Positions 7,051-15,131 of a stretch of 20,380 nucleotides of DNA are shown in pieces. The first letter of the stretch is position 1; every line of letters starts with the position of its first letter. This DNA comes from Nitrospina sp. (GTDB lineage: Bacteria; Nitrospinota; Nitrospinia; Nitrospinales; Nitrospinaceae). The position numbers and the translations under genes are program-made. Below the pieces are notes generated by a model that was not told the origin of the DNA, made no database searches, and saw only the letters and a program-made list of their open reading frames with translations. The stretch covers positions 1-20,380 of the forward strand of contig SMVS01000007.1 of NCBI GenBank assembly GCA_004357435.1. Direction: 5' to 3'.

Positions 7051-7057
7051 CCGATCT

Positions 7058-8269
7058 TCATGATGAGGGAGCGATTTTACTTTTGATCCGGTCCAGAAGG
7101 ATGTCGGCAATTTCCACCTTGGACATCAGCGGCAGGGCTTCAATGGTCGCGGCCGAGTCGATGAGGGTGACCTGGTTGTTGTCGGACTGAAATCCGATGC
7201 CGGGTGCGCTGATGTTATTGGCGACGATTAAATCGAGCTGTTTTCTTTTTAATTTCTCCTGCGCGCTTTGCACCACGTTTTCGCTTTCGGCGGCGAACCC
7301 GACCACAAACTGTCCGGTTTTTTTTGCCGCCACCGCCTGCAGGATATCCACAGTAGGCAGAAAGTGAAGCACCAGAGGTTGGTCGCTTTTTTTCATTTTT
7401 TCTTTCTGCACCTCCGCCGGAGAGAAATCCCCTACCGCGGCGGTCATCACCAGCACATCGCAATCGGGCAGATGCTTCATCACCAGCGAGTACATTTCCT
7501 GAGCCCGCTGACAGGGCTGTAGCTGGACGCCCGGAGGCGGCTCCAGATGCGTGGGCCCGCTGATTAAAACCACCTCAGCGCCGCGTTTGACGGCCTGCCG
7601 GGCAACCGCGTATCCCATTTTCCCGGAAGACCGGTTGGTGATGAAGCGCACCGGGTCGAGGTGCTCGCGGGTGGGGCCAGCGGTGACCAAAAATTTTATT
7701 CCTTGAAGATCGCTTTGCTGGGCCAGCAGTTGCTGAATCTCCCGAACCATGTCCGCGGGCTCGGCCAGCCTGCCCAGGCCCGTCACACCGCAGGCCAGCT
7801 CACCCAGCTCAGGATTCATCACATGGACTCCCATCCGTTTCATTTTACGAATGTTCTCCTGAACGGCGGCATGCGCCCACATCTTGTCGTTCATCGCCGG
7901 GGCCACCAGGACCGTGCCGTCATAGCCGGTGAACAAAGTGGACAAGGGATCGTCCGCCAGTCCGTTGGCAAGTTTCCCTAAAGTGTTGGCCGTCGCCGGA
8001 GCGATGATGAGGAGGTCGGCGTTCTCCGAAACTTGCAGGTGTTCCATAGCGGCGGAATGTTCGGAATCGAAAATCTCGTGATACACCGGGTGGCCCGACA
8101 GGGTTGCAAACGTCAGGGGCGTGACAAACTTTTTGGCGCTGGCGGTCATCACCACGTGCACCGAGGCTCCGGCTTTGGTCAAAAGACGCAACAGCTCCAC
8201 CGCTTTGTAAGCGGCGATGCCCCCGGAAACCCCCAACACAATTTTTCTGCCATTCAAAGAATTGGCCAT
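7058..8269 (-). CDS. coaBC: Bifunctional phosphopantothenoylcysteine decarboxylase / phosphopantothenate-cysteine ligase
   Basis: Carries out two consecutive steps of coenzyme A synthesis: CTP-dependent joining of 4'-phosphopantothenate with cysteine (CoaB), then FMN-dependent decarboxylation to 4'-phosphopantetheine (CoaC). The CoaC half (about 1-185) has GVSGGIAAYK, active-site His77, Asn127 in PAMNDKMW and Cys160 in the substrate flap. The CoaB half (about 190-403) has VTAGPTREHLDPVRFITN with Asn212, AAVGDFSP, and a lysine cluster (291-294) where the catalytic Lys of the E. coli enzyme sits. Length 403 residues, as expected. The ATG at 8269 has AGGTGG 7 bases upstream; the 24-residue upstream extension is not family-like. 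A promoter is visible at 8369-8341. The pan genes that make its pantothenate lie 6 kb away in the same window. Confidence 0.97.
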   Translation of the reverse strand: MANSLNGRKIVLGVSGGIAAYKAVELLRLLTKAGASVHVVMTASAKKFVTPLTFATLSGHPVYHEIFDSEHSAAMEHLQVSENADLLIIAPATANTLGKLANGLADDPLSTLFTGYDGTVLVAPAMNDKMWAHAAVQENIRKMKRMGVHVMNPELGELACGVTGLGRLAEPADMVREIQQLLAQQSDLQGIKFLVTAGPTREHLDPVRFITNRSSGKMGYAVARQAVKRGAEVVLISGPTHLEPPPGVQLQPCQRAQEMYSLVMKHLPDCDVLVMTAAVGDFSPAEVQKEKMKKSDQPLVLHFLPTVDILQAVAAKKTGQFVVGFAAESENVVQSAQEKLKRKQLDLIVANNISAPGIGFQSDNNQVTLIDSAATIEALPLMSKVEIADILLDRIKSKIAPSS

Positions 8270-8340
8270 AGTCAATCCACCTGGTTTTCTCCGTTCACTG
8301 GACAAAAGAATTTTCTCACGGAACGAGTGCAATGCACCCA

Positions 8341-8369
8341 ATTATAGAGATAGTTCCTTGCAGGATCAA
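8341..8369 (-). promoter_or_regulatory. Sigma70-type promoter of coaBC
   Basis: Read leftward: TTGATC (8369-8364, 4 of 6), a 17-base spacer, and a perfect TATAAT (8346-8341). The leader to the ATG at 8269 is about 65 bases. Confidence 0.6.
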
Positions 8370-8405
8370 CGATTTTGCAGGCACCGGATGGGATGCAAGT
8401 CGAAA

Positions 8406-8434
8406 TTGACATTTAAATAGCCTTTGCTTAGTAT
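8406..8434 (+). promoter_or_regulatory. Sigma70-type promoter of the galT-like/glgA operon
   Basis: Perfect TTGACA (8406-8411), a 17-base spacer, and TAGTAT (8429-8434, 4 of 6). It stands back to back with the coaBC promoter, 36 bases apart. It gives a leader of about 45 bases before the ATG at 8488. Confidence 0.6.
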
Positions 8435-8487
8435 GCCCATGCCCGTTAACCAACTCAATCTTTGAACCTGAAGGAAACGAAAGATTT

Positions 8488-9492
8488 ATGCCTGAATTGA
8501 GAAAAGATCCGATCGTGGATCGCTGGGTCATTATTGCCGAAGACCGTGGCAAGCGGCCCGGTGATTTTCCCAGCCCGACCCGGAAACTGCAGGTAGGATT
8601 TTGTCCCTTTTGTCCGGGCAACGAGAGCAAAACACCGCCTGAGGTGCTGGCACTACGAGCCAGCGGGGCACCCAGAAATGGCAGTGGCTGGTCTCTCAGA
8701 GTGGTGCCGAACAAGTATCCAGCTCTGAAAATCGAAGGCGAGATGAACCGTACCGGTCTGGGCATGTTCGACCGAATGAACGGAATCGGCGCGCATGAAG
8801 TGATCATTGAAGGCCCCCAGCATGAATTGGCGCTGGAAGAACTGCCCGAAAAAAATATTCAGGATTGCCTGTGGGCGTACCAGCAAAGAATTATCGATTT
8901 GAAAGGCGACTCCCGGTTTCGTCACATTGTGATTTTTAAAAACCACGGGGAAGCCGCTGGCGCAACGTTGGAACACACACACAGCCAGTTGATCGCTCTG
9001 CCGATCACTCCGAAACGGGTTTCAGATGAGATCATCGGCGCGCGACGCCACTATGAACTCAAGGAACGCTGTATATTTTGCGACATCATCGACCAGGAGC
9101 GTAGCGACGGCCAACGGGTGGTCATGGAAAACAGCGATTTCATCGCGCTCTGTCCGTACGCGTCGCGTTTCCCCTTTGAGACCTGGATCCTGCCCAGATA
9201 TCACCAATCACATTTTGAAAAAGACAGCGTTAACCAGATGGCCGCCATGGCACCGATTCTCAAGGATGTCTTGTTGAAAATCCGCATTGCGTTGAACCAT
9301 CCGCCGTACAATTTTATCTTGCACAATTCCCCGGTGAACGGCCATCACGATGCGTATTACCACTGGCACATCGAGATCACCCCGAAAGTCACCAAGATGG
9401 CCGGGTTTGAGGAGGGCACGGGATTTTATATCAATCCCACCTCTCCCGAAGAAGCCGCCGAGGTCTTGCGGTCCATTCCTATCCAGCCTTGA
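8488..9492 (+). CDS. galT: GalT-family nucleotidylyltransferase (galactose-1-P uridylyltransferase or ADP-glucose phosphorylase)
   Basis: A HIT-superfamily nucleotidylyltransferase that works through a nucleotidyl-histidine intermediate. Zinc knuckles are Cys39-Pro-Phe-Cys42 and Cys195-Ile-Phe-Cys198. The active-site motif is His163-Thr-His165-Ser-Gln167, with His165 the expected nucleophile. The C-terminal half carries the second motif His292-Trp-His294 (YHWHIEITPK). Length 334 residues, close to classical GalT. Classical GalT usually has His-Pro-His-Gly-Gln; the Ser before Gln here recalls plant ADP-glucose phosphorylase. One base separates its stop from the glgA start, so a role in ADP-glucose or glucose-1-phosphate supply is at least as likely as the Leloir pathway; no galK or galE is present. 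The AAGGA ribosome site is 12 bases before ATG. The symbol galT is a family label only. Confidence 0.85.
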   Translation: MPELRKDPIVDRWVIIAEDRGKRPGDFPSPTRKLQVGFCPFCPGNESKTPPEVLALRASGAPRNGSGWSLRVVPNKYPALKIEGEMNRTGLGMFDRMNGIGAHEVIIEGPQHELALEELPEKNIQDCLWAYQQRIIDLKGDSRFRHIVIFKNHGEAAGATLEHTHSQLIALPITPKRVSDEIIGARRHYELKERCIFCDIIDQERSDGQRVVMENSDFIALCPYASRFPFETWILPRYHQSHFEKDSVNQMAAMAPILKDVLLKIRIALNHPPYNFILHNSPVNGHHDAYYHWHIEITPKVTKMAGFEEGTGFYINPTSPEEAAEVLRSIPIQP

Positions 9493-9493
9493 A

Positions 9494-10939
9494 ATGGCGC
9501 GCCGCCTCAAAATTCTGTACGTTGCTTCAGAGGCCCATCCTCATGCCAAGACCGGCGGTTTGGCGGATGTTTCTGGCGCCCTGCCCGCAGCGCTGAGAAA
9601 ACTGGGACACGATGTCCGCCTGATTTTGCCCAAATATAAATGCGTCCCCTCTGCCACCATCAAACCGATGGGGAAAAAGGTTCCGGTTCTGCTCGGACCC
9701 ACCTACCAAGAAGCCATCCTTTTTGAAACCATTCAACCCGGCCCCACTTATTTTATCGGGCACGACCCTTTTTTTCACCGGGACGGATTGTACGGTTCCC
9801 ATGGCCGGGATTTTCCGGACAATGCCGAGCGTTTTATTTTCTTTTGCCGCGCCGTATTGGAAACCTGCAAAGCCATATCCTTCCAGCCCGACATCATTCA
9901 TTGCAGTGATTGGCAAACGGGCCTGGTGCCGGCTTACCTGAAAAGCATTTACGCCTCCGAGGCATTTTTTAAAAATACCCGAAGTATCTTTTCCATACAT
10001 AATCTGGGATACGCCGGGAATTTTCCGCCGCAGGCTCTCCACACGGCGCATTTGCCGTGGACTCTGTTTCACCCCAAGGGCGTGGAATTTTTCGGTCAAT
10101 TCAGTTTTCTCAAAGCGGGGCTGGTGTATGCCGACCTGTTGAACACGGTCAGCAAAAAATACAGCCGGGAAATTTTAAAACCTGAGAACGGGTTTGGTTT
10201 CGAGGGGATCCTGCAACACCGGCGCCAAGATCTGTTCGGGGTGTTGAACGGGGTCGATGAAGAGGCGTGGAACCCAGCGGATGATCCGTTGATCGACCAT
10301 CATTTCAGCGCCCGGTCCTTGCAAAAAAAGCAGGCCTGCAAAAAAGATATCGCTAAAAGTTTATCCATTGAGTTGGGGCGGCGGGAACCTTTATTGTGCA
10401 TGATCACCCGGCTCTCCGACCAAAAGGGACTGGACCTGATCGTGCAGGGGTTTCAGGACATCATGGCGGAGCGGGTGGGATTCATTCTCTTGGGTTCCGG
10501 CGATGCCCGATACGAAAAGTTTTTCAAATCCCAAAAGTATCCCAATAAATTTGCCTGCCGGTTGGGCTTCGACGAAAAACTGGCCCACCGAATTCTGGCC
10601 GGGAGCGATATTCTTTTAATGCCCTCGCGCTACGAGCCCTGCGGCCTGACCCAGATGTATGGCATGCGCTACGGCACTGTTCCGGTGGTGCGGGCGGTGG
10701 GCGGCCTGGCCGATACGGTCCCGCCCTTCAATATCAGGACCGGCCAAGGCACTGGTTTTAATTTCCGGCCATTTGAATTAAAATACTTCATGACTGCCCT
10801 GCGCAAAGCATTGACGGCCTACCAGCAACCCAAGACCTGGCGGCAACTGATGCTCAATGGGATGAGTCAAGATCATGGCTGGGAAAAGGTGGCCGGACAG
10901 TACACTCGACTTTACCGCCGGGCCCTTCGCCAAAAATAA
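9494..10939 (+). CDS. glgA: Glycogen synthase (ADP-glucose), GT5
   Basis: Transfers glucose from ADP-glucose to the non-reducing end of alpha-1,4-glucan. The 481-residue protein has the GT5 two-domain (GT-B) layout. The N-terminal KTGGLADV loop (Lys19-Thr-Gly-Gly) binds the nucleotide sugar, HCSDWQTGLVPAYLK follows, SIHNLGYAG lies further on, and the C-terminal donor site is PSRYEPCGLTQMYGMRYG followed by VVRAVGGLADTV. The ATG at 9494 was chosen because it matches the family start (MARRLKILYVASEA). It is one base past the TGA of the galT-like gene (TGAAATG), so translation is probably coupled. The 48-residue upstream extension of the frame overlaps the preceding gene and is spurious. No glgB, glgC or glgP lies in the window. 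Confidence 0.96.
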   Translation: MARRLKILYVASEAHPHAKTGGLADVSGALPAALRKLGHDVRLILPKYKCVPSATIKPMGKKVPVLLGPTYQEAILFETIQPGPTYFIGHDPFFHRDGLYGSHGRDFPDNAERFIFFCRAVLETCKAISFQPDIIHCSDWQTGLVPAYLKSIYASEAFFKNTRSIFSIHNLGYAGNFPPQALHTAHLPWTLFHPKGVEFFGQFSFLKAGLVYADLLNTVSKKYSREILKPENGFGFEGILQHRRQDLFGVLNGVDEEAWNPADDPLIDHHFSARSLQKKQACKKDIAKSLSIELGRREPLLCMITRLSDQKGLDLIVQGFQDIMAERVGFILLGSGDARYEKFFKSQKYPNKFACRLGFDEKLAHRILAGSDILLMPSRYEPCGLTQMYGMRYGTVPVVRAVGGLADTVPPFNIRTGQGTGFNFRPFELKYFMTALRKALTAYQQPKTWRQLMLNGMSQDHGWEKVAGQYTRLYRRALRQK

Positions 10940-10973
10940 TTTTCCGTTCCCCGCGATTGGCAGTGAGGTTCTT

Positions 10974-12893
10974 ATGATTCAAGAAACCGCTCTGGGCCTC
11001 GAAATCTTAAGAGATGTCGCGCGAATTTCCAACTCCACCCTCAACTTGGATGAGATCCTTGCGCAGACCCTTGATATCGTCAAAAACAAGTTGCACATCG
11101 ACGCCTGCTCCATCTATTTGATTGAAACGGAAAATGAACAACCCCGCCTGAAACTAAAAGCCTCCAGCGGCATGCCCGAAGGCGCGGCCTCCAATATCTA
11201 TCTGAAACCCGGCAAAGGGGTGACCGGATGGGTGGCTCAAAACAAAAAGACTCTCGCTTTAAGCGATGCCTTGCAGGACCCTCGTTTCGTTTATTTCCCG
11301 GAAATTGAGGAAGAGCGTTTTCAGTCCATGCTCTCGGTGCCCATGCTGTATCAGGACGAGTGCATCGGTGTGATCAACGTGCACACGCTGGCCATTCGTT
11401 TTTTTTCACCGCCCGAGATCGCGGTCTTGGAAACCCTGTCCGGCCAGATCACCGGTTGCATTCGCAACGCTCTGGAGTTCCAAAGAAGCCAACTTCTGCT
11501 GAAGGAGCAAACCCTCCTGTACGATATCAGTCTGGCGGTTCAGGGAACGATGAAAATGGACCACCAATTATGGATTCTGTTGACGGGAATCACCTTGGGC
11601 GGTGCGGGTGGGTTCAACCGGGCCTTATTGTTCCTGACCGACGACCAGTCGAAAGTATTGCAAGGGTATATGGGGCTGGGTCCGGATTCTCCCGAAGCCG
11701 CAGGGTACATCTGGTCGGAATTGCGCCATAAAAAAGGCGATATCCTGCATTGGATCCTGACCGAATCCGACCGGAATGAATATCAGCAGTCCGCATTCAA
11801 CAGCCTGGCTCAAAGCCTGACCATTCCTCTAAAACCGGGCACCCATGTGCTGGCGGAAACGGCTCTCCTCAAGCGGCCCTTTCTCATCGACCATCCGCAA
11901 GAACATTCGCTGGTGCCCAGGGAGTTTGCAAAGCTCCTCGGTTCAGACAGTTTTGCGGTGGTGCCGCTGGTGCCCCATCAGGAAACGCTGGGCGTTCTGC
12001 TGGTCGACAATCGCTACAACAACGCCCCCATCACGGACAACGATATGGCCCTGCTCACCCGCCTGACCACCCACATCGGATGGGTGATTGAAAACTCCCG
12101 GCTGTTCAACAAACTTCTGAAATCCAATCAGGAACTGTTGTCCACCAAGGAACAGTTGATCCAATCCGAAAAGCTGGCGGCTATGGGGGAACTGGCGGCA
12201 GAGGTCGCCCATGAAATCAAAAATCCCATGGTTTCCATCGGCGGATTCACCCGCCGGTTACGGGACCAGCTCTCCCATCTCTGCCAGGACCCGAATCTGG
12301 CAAATTTACTGGATTCTCCCATACAATACTCCGGCATCATCATCAATGAAGTCGAGCGTATGGAGCGGCTTCTCAATAATATCCTTCAGTTATCCCAGGC
12401 GGAGCAACTGGAACTGGAGGACGTCAATATTAATGAACTGATTCTAGAAGTCATCAAGTCTTTTCAGGTCGGGATTCAAGAAAGAACTATCGAGCTCAAG
12501 CTCCATCTGCCCAGGGAGAAGGAGGTCCTGCCGATTGATCGGTCCAAAATCAAACAGGTGATGATCAACATCCTGTCCAATGCCATGGAATCCATGCCGC
12601 GCGGCGGACTCTTGCAGATCAGCAGTCTGCCCTACGTTTATATCAATGACCGGGAAATGCTGGCGCTGTGCTTTGAGGACTCTGGCGGGGGAATTTCCCA
12701 GAAAACCTTTGAAAATATCTTCCATCCATTTTTCACGACCAAGGCCACCGGCACCGGACTGGGCCTTTCGATTTCCCGTAAAATTGTGGAAAGCCACGGC
12801 GGCGCTCTCGAACTAAAAAATAACCCGAATCAGGGAGTGACGGTGTACCTCTATTTACCGTTGCAAAATCCCGCGAATTATAATAAAAACTAA
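10974..12893 (+). CDS. Soluble GAF-GAF sensor histidine kinase
   Basis: A 639-residue cytosolic sensor kinase with no signal peptide or membrane helix. The first GAF domain covers about residues 20-170 and a second, more divergent GAF domain about 190-390. A short coiled coil leads to the HisKA dimerisation helix with phospho-acceptor His413 (LAAEVAHEIKNPM). The HATPase_c domain has the N box (IKQVMINILSNAMESM), G1 box (FEDSGGGIS) and a final FHPFFTTK / GTGLGLSISRKIVESHGG stretch. GAF domains bind small ligands or sense redox state; the signal here is unknown. The ATG at 10974 has TGAGG 5 bases upstream; the longer frame overlaps glgA. It follows glgA by 34 bases and is followed by a lone receiver 84 bases later, its likely partner. 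Confidence 0.93.
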   Translation: MIQETALGLEILRDVARISNSTLNLDEILAQTLDIVKNKLHIDACSIYLIETENEQPRLKLKASSGMPEGAASNIYLKPGKGVTGWVAQNKKTLALSDALQDPRFVYFPEIEEERFQSMLSVPMLYQDECIGVINVHTLAIRFFSPPEIAVLETLSGQITGCIRNALEFQRSQLLLKEQTLLYDISLAVQGTMKMDHQLWILLTGITLGGAGGFNRALLFLTDDQSKVLQGYMGLGPDSPEAAGYIWSELRHKKGDILHWILTESDRNEYQQSAFNSLAQSLTIPLKPGTHVLAETALLKRPFLIDHPQEHSLVPREFAKLLGSDSFAVVPLVPHQETLGVLLVDNRYNNAPITDNDMALLTRLTTHIGWVIENSRLFNKLLKSNQELLSTKEQLIQSEKLAAMGELAAEVAHEIKNPMVSIGGFTRRLRDQLSHLCQDPNLANLLDSPIQYSGIIINEVERMERLLNNILQLSQAEQLELEDVNINELILEVIKSFQVGIQERTIELKLHLPREKEVLPIDRSKIKQVMINILSNAMESMPRGGLLQISSLPYVYINDREMLALCFEDSGGGISQKTFENIFHPFFTTKATGTGLGLSISRKIVESHGGALELKNNPNQGVTVYLYLPLQNPANYNKN

Positions 12894-12977
12894 TAATCCT
12901 TTTCCGGTCTGGCAACTGGGCCCGGCGTTTCTCCATCCCCTATGTGCAACAGATAAAGACAAAATAAGGAGCGGACC

Positions 12978-13334
12978 ATGACCAAGATACTAGTGATCGA
13001 TGACGAAGCCAATATCCGCCTTCTTTACAAGGAGGAGCTTCAAGATGAAGGTTACGAGGTCGCTCTGGCGGCCAACGCCGAGGAGGCCCTCAAGGCCATC
13101 GAAACGGCTGAGCCAGACCTGATCACCCTCGACATCAAAATGCCGGGAATGAACGGCATTGAACTTTTGCGGAAGTTGAAGGAAGATAAAAAGGACATTC
13201 CCGTCATAATATGTTCCGCTTACGGTGCCTACAAGCAGGACTTTCAGGTGTGGGCCTCCGAAGCCTATGTGGTTAAATCGGCGGACCTCCAGGAATTGAA
13301 AACGACCATCAAGGAAGTCCTCGACGCCTCATAA
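12978..13334 (+). CDS. Single-domain response regulator (CheY-like receiver)
   Basis: A 118-residue receiver with no output domain. The acidic pair Asp8-Asp9, phospho-acceptor Asp52 (LITLDIKMPGMNG), Ser80 and the conserved Lys100 (VVKSADL) are all present, so it should be phosphorylatable. AAGGAG lies 6 bases before the ATG, the best ribosome site in this gene group. The likely donor is the GAF-GAF kinase just upstream. Without a DNA-binding or enzymatic domain, the output must be a protein-protein contact or a phosphorelay step; the target is not visible here. Its 84-base spacer from the kinase contains no convincing promoter. Confidence 0.93.
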   Translation: MTKILVIDDEANIRLLYKEELQDEGYEVALAANAEEALKAIETAEPDLITLDIKMPGMNGIELLRKLKEDKKDIPVIICSAYGAYKQDFQVWASEAYVVKSADLQELKTTIKEVLDAS

Positions 13335-13404
13335 GTCACTTGAGCCATCATTAAAATGAACAGGGTCCGCGCTTTCAGTGGAACCCAAGAGGCCCGCAAC
13401 CCTC

Positions 13405-14043
13405 ATGGATGAACCAAAATTCATAGCGATCGAGGGATCGATCGGCGCCGGCAAAACCACCCTTGCCAAGATGCTGGCCAAGGAATACCAGGCCCGGCTG
13501 GTGCTGGAGGTCGATGAGGAGAACCCCTTCATCAGTAAATTTTATGAGGACCGGGAAACATTCGCCTTCCAGACTCAGGTTTTTTTTTTACTGAACCGCT
13601 ACAACCAGTACCGGGAGTTATTGCAGAGGGATTTGTTCAGTTCGGTAGTCATCACCGATTACCTTTTCCAGCGGGACAACCTGTTTGCCAATATCAATTT
13701 GCAGGGCCATGAACTCCATTTATACCAACAAATCTATAACCTCATAAAAATCAAGATCCCCAAGCCGGATTTAGTCATATTTCTGCAGGCCGATACCGAT
13801 GTGTTGTACTCTCGGGTCGAAAAAAGGGCTCGGGATTATGAGCAAATCATGGAATACGCGTATCTGGATGAGGTCAACCAGGCGTTCAACAACTATTTCT
13901 TCTATTACGCGGAAACCCCTCTTCTGGTGGTCAACACCAACGAAATCGATATCGTGGCAAAAAATATTGACCTGAAGGAGTTGATTAATAAAATCAATAG
14001 TCATAAAATAGGACGCGAGTATTACAATCCGCTTGGATCCTGA
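13405..14043 (+). CDS. Deoxynucleoside kinase (dNK/dGK/dAK family)
   Basis: Phosphorylates a deoxynucleoside at the 5' position with ATP, a salvage reaction in the cytosol. The 212-residue protein has the P-loop at 11-19 (Gly-Ser-Ile-Gly-Ala-Gly-Lys-Thr-Thr), an EVDEENPF substrate loop at 35-42, ITDYLFQRDNLFA at 83-95 in place of the E/DRS motif, and a LID-like RVEKRARDYE. Substrate choice (dA, dG or dC) cannot be read with certainty. The ATG at 13405 aligns with family starts; a GTG at 13378 would add nine residues. AAGAGG lies 12 bases before the ATG, so the ribosome site is poor. It lies 70 bases after the response regulator and ahead of the pan genes, separated from them by terminator-like hairpins. 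Confidence 0.88.
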   Translation: MDEPKFIAIEGSIGAGKTTLAKMLAKEYQARLVLEVDEENPFISKFYEDRETFAFQTQVFFLLNRYNQYRELLQRDLFSSVVITDYLFQRDNLFANINLQGHELHLYQQIYNLIKIKIPKPDLVIFLQADTDVLYSRVEKRARDYEQIMEYAYLDEVNQAFNNYFFYYAETPLLVVNTNEIDIVAKNIDLKELINKINSHKIGREYYNPLGS

Positions 14044-14048
14044 TAAGA

Positions 14049-14079
14049 CCGGGACGGAGTGAAGGATTTTCCAGTCCGG
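14049..14079 (+). ncRNA. Bulged hairpin in the panB leader (possible regulatory RNA element)
   Basis: Nine base pairs form between 14049-14058 and 14070-14079, with a bulged G at 14052, a bulged A at 14073 and an 11-base loop. The 3' side (14076-14083, CCGGGGGG) can instead pair with 14163-14170 (CCCACCGG; 7 of 8 pairs), which is the left arm of the terminator at 14162-14189. The two structures would exclude each other. The element starts 6 bases after the kinase stop codon, so it could also be a simple 3'-end hairpin of that gene. The riboswitch reading is inference. Confidence 0.3.
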
Positions 14080-14087
14080 GGGGACGT

Positions 14088-14107
14088 CGGGAAGAAGACC
14101 CGTTTTT
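14088..14107 (+). terminator. Weak terminator-like hairpin followed by five T
   Basis: CGGG (14088-14091), a 7-base loop, CCCG (14099-14102), then TTTTT (14103-14107). The 4-bp stem is short, so on its own it would be inefficient. It is the first of two U-tract hairpins between the kinase gene and panB. Confidence 0.35.
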
Positions 14108-14161
14108 ACACTGGCTTCAAACCCAAACAAACGTCAACCTGAATGCTTGAATAACCTCCGT

Positions 14162-14189
14162 GCCCACCGGCTAAGCCGGCGGGCTTTTT
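14162..14189 (+). terminator. Intrinsic terminator or attenuator upstream of panB
   Basis: GCCC (14162-14165) pairs with GGGC (14181-14184), and CCGGC (14067+100 = 14167-14171) pairs with GCCGG (14175-14179). There is one A/C mismatch, a 3-base loop, and five T at 14185-14189. It lies 66 bases before the panB ATG. I find no convincing promoter between it and panB, so panB may depend on read-through, or its promoter is non-canonical. Confidence 0.7.
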
Positions 14190-14255
14190 GCTTGGCACAA
14201 CACTGGTTGGCCAGGTCCTGCCCGATTCATCAGGTCCAAGTCACATCGGACCGCT

Positions 14256-15107
14256 ATGAAAACTGTACCCGTCACCATTCCGGATCTTTTAGAGTGGAAA
14301 AAAAATCAGCGGATAATCACGGCGCTCACCGCCTACGATTACAGCTTCGCGCGATTTCTGGATGAAGCAGACATCGACATCGTGCTGGTCGGCGATTCGC
14401 TCGGCATGGTTTCCCTGGGCTATGAAAACACTCTGCCGGTGACCATGGACGAAATGATTCACCACACCCGGGCCGTCCGGCGCGGCATCCGCCATGCCCT
14501 GCTGGTGGGGGACATGCCGTTCATGTCCTACCAGGTCTCCGATCAGGACGCCATCCTGAATGCCGGCCGTTTCATAAAAGAAGGCGGCGCCCAGGCGGTC
14601 AAACTGGAGGGCGGTGCACAGGTGCTGGATCGGGTTCAGGCGCTGGTGGGCGCCGGAATTTCCGTGATGGGGCACGTCGGCCTGACCCCCCAGTCGGTGC
14701 ACCAATTTGGGGGCTACAAGGTACAGGGCAAAAACTACCTGAATGCCCGGCAAATCAAAAAAGACGCTTTGGGTTTGCAAAAGACCGGAGCGTTTGCGGT
14801 GGTGCTGGAAGGTATTCCAGCTGATTTGGCGGCGGAAATCACCGCTGAACTGACCATCCCCACTATCGGGATCGGGGCCGGACCACAGTGCGATGGACAA
14901 ATTCTGGTGACGCAGGACATGCTGGGTATGAACCTGGATTTTTTTCCCAAGTTCGTCAAAAAGTATGCCGATGTGGGGGACACCATTCAGTCGGCTCTCC
15001 AAGACTATATTCAGGAAGTCCGGTCGGGAACTTTCCCCGATGAGGAACATTCTTATCGCGTCGAGCGGAAACCGCTCCGCAAGGTGGAGAATGCCAACGG
15101 AGCTTAA
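14256..15107 (+). CDS. panB: 3-methyl-2-oxobutanoate hydroxymethyltransferase
   Basis: Transfers a hydroxymethyl group from 5,10-methylene-tetrahydrofolate to alpha-ketoisovalerate to give ketopantoate, the first committed step to pantothenate. The 283-residue protein shows the whole family signature. Metal and substrate ligands are Asp47 (LVGDSLGM), Asp86 (VGDMPFMSY) and Glu118 (AVKLEGG); catalytic Glu185 is in VVLEGIP. The GHVGLTPQSVHQFGGYKVQG stretch and IGIGAGPQCDGQILV are also present. Phosphopentose-like TIM barrel, decameric in known members. The ribosome site is weak. The leader holds hairpins and a terminator (14049-14189). First gene of panB-panC-panD; panC starts 24 bases after its stop. 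No panE is visible, so ketopantoate reduction is done elsewhere. Confidence 0.97.
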   Translation: MKTVPVTIPDLLEWKKNQRIITALTAYDYSFARFLDEADIDIVLVGDSLGMVSLGYENTLPVTMDEMIHHTRAVRRGIRHALLVGDMPFMSYQVSDQDAILNAGRFIKEGGAQAVKLEGGAQVLDRVQALVGAGISVMGHVGLTPQSVHQFGGYKVQGKNYLNARQIKKDALGLQKTGAFAVVLEGIPADLAAEITAELTIPTIGIGAGPQCDGQILVTQDMLGMNLDFFPKFVKKYADVGDTIQSALQDYIQEVRSGTFPDEEHSYRVERKPLRKVENANGA

Positions 15108-15131
15108 AATCTAAGGCTGATCGAGTGAAAA

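Noticed and set aside
7051..7057. Terminator between the SUMF1-fold gene and coaBC
   Set aside because: The convergent genes are only 7 bases apart. No hairpin fits without lying inside coding sequence, and none with a U-tract was seen.
14192..14208. Sigma54-like TTGGCAC element upstream of panB
   Set aside because: The -24 half looks right, but the required GC at the -12 position is replaced by GT, so it does not meet the consensus.
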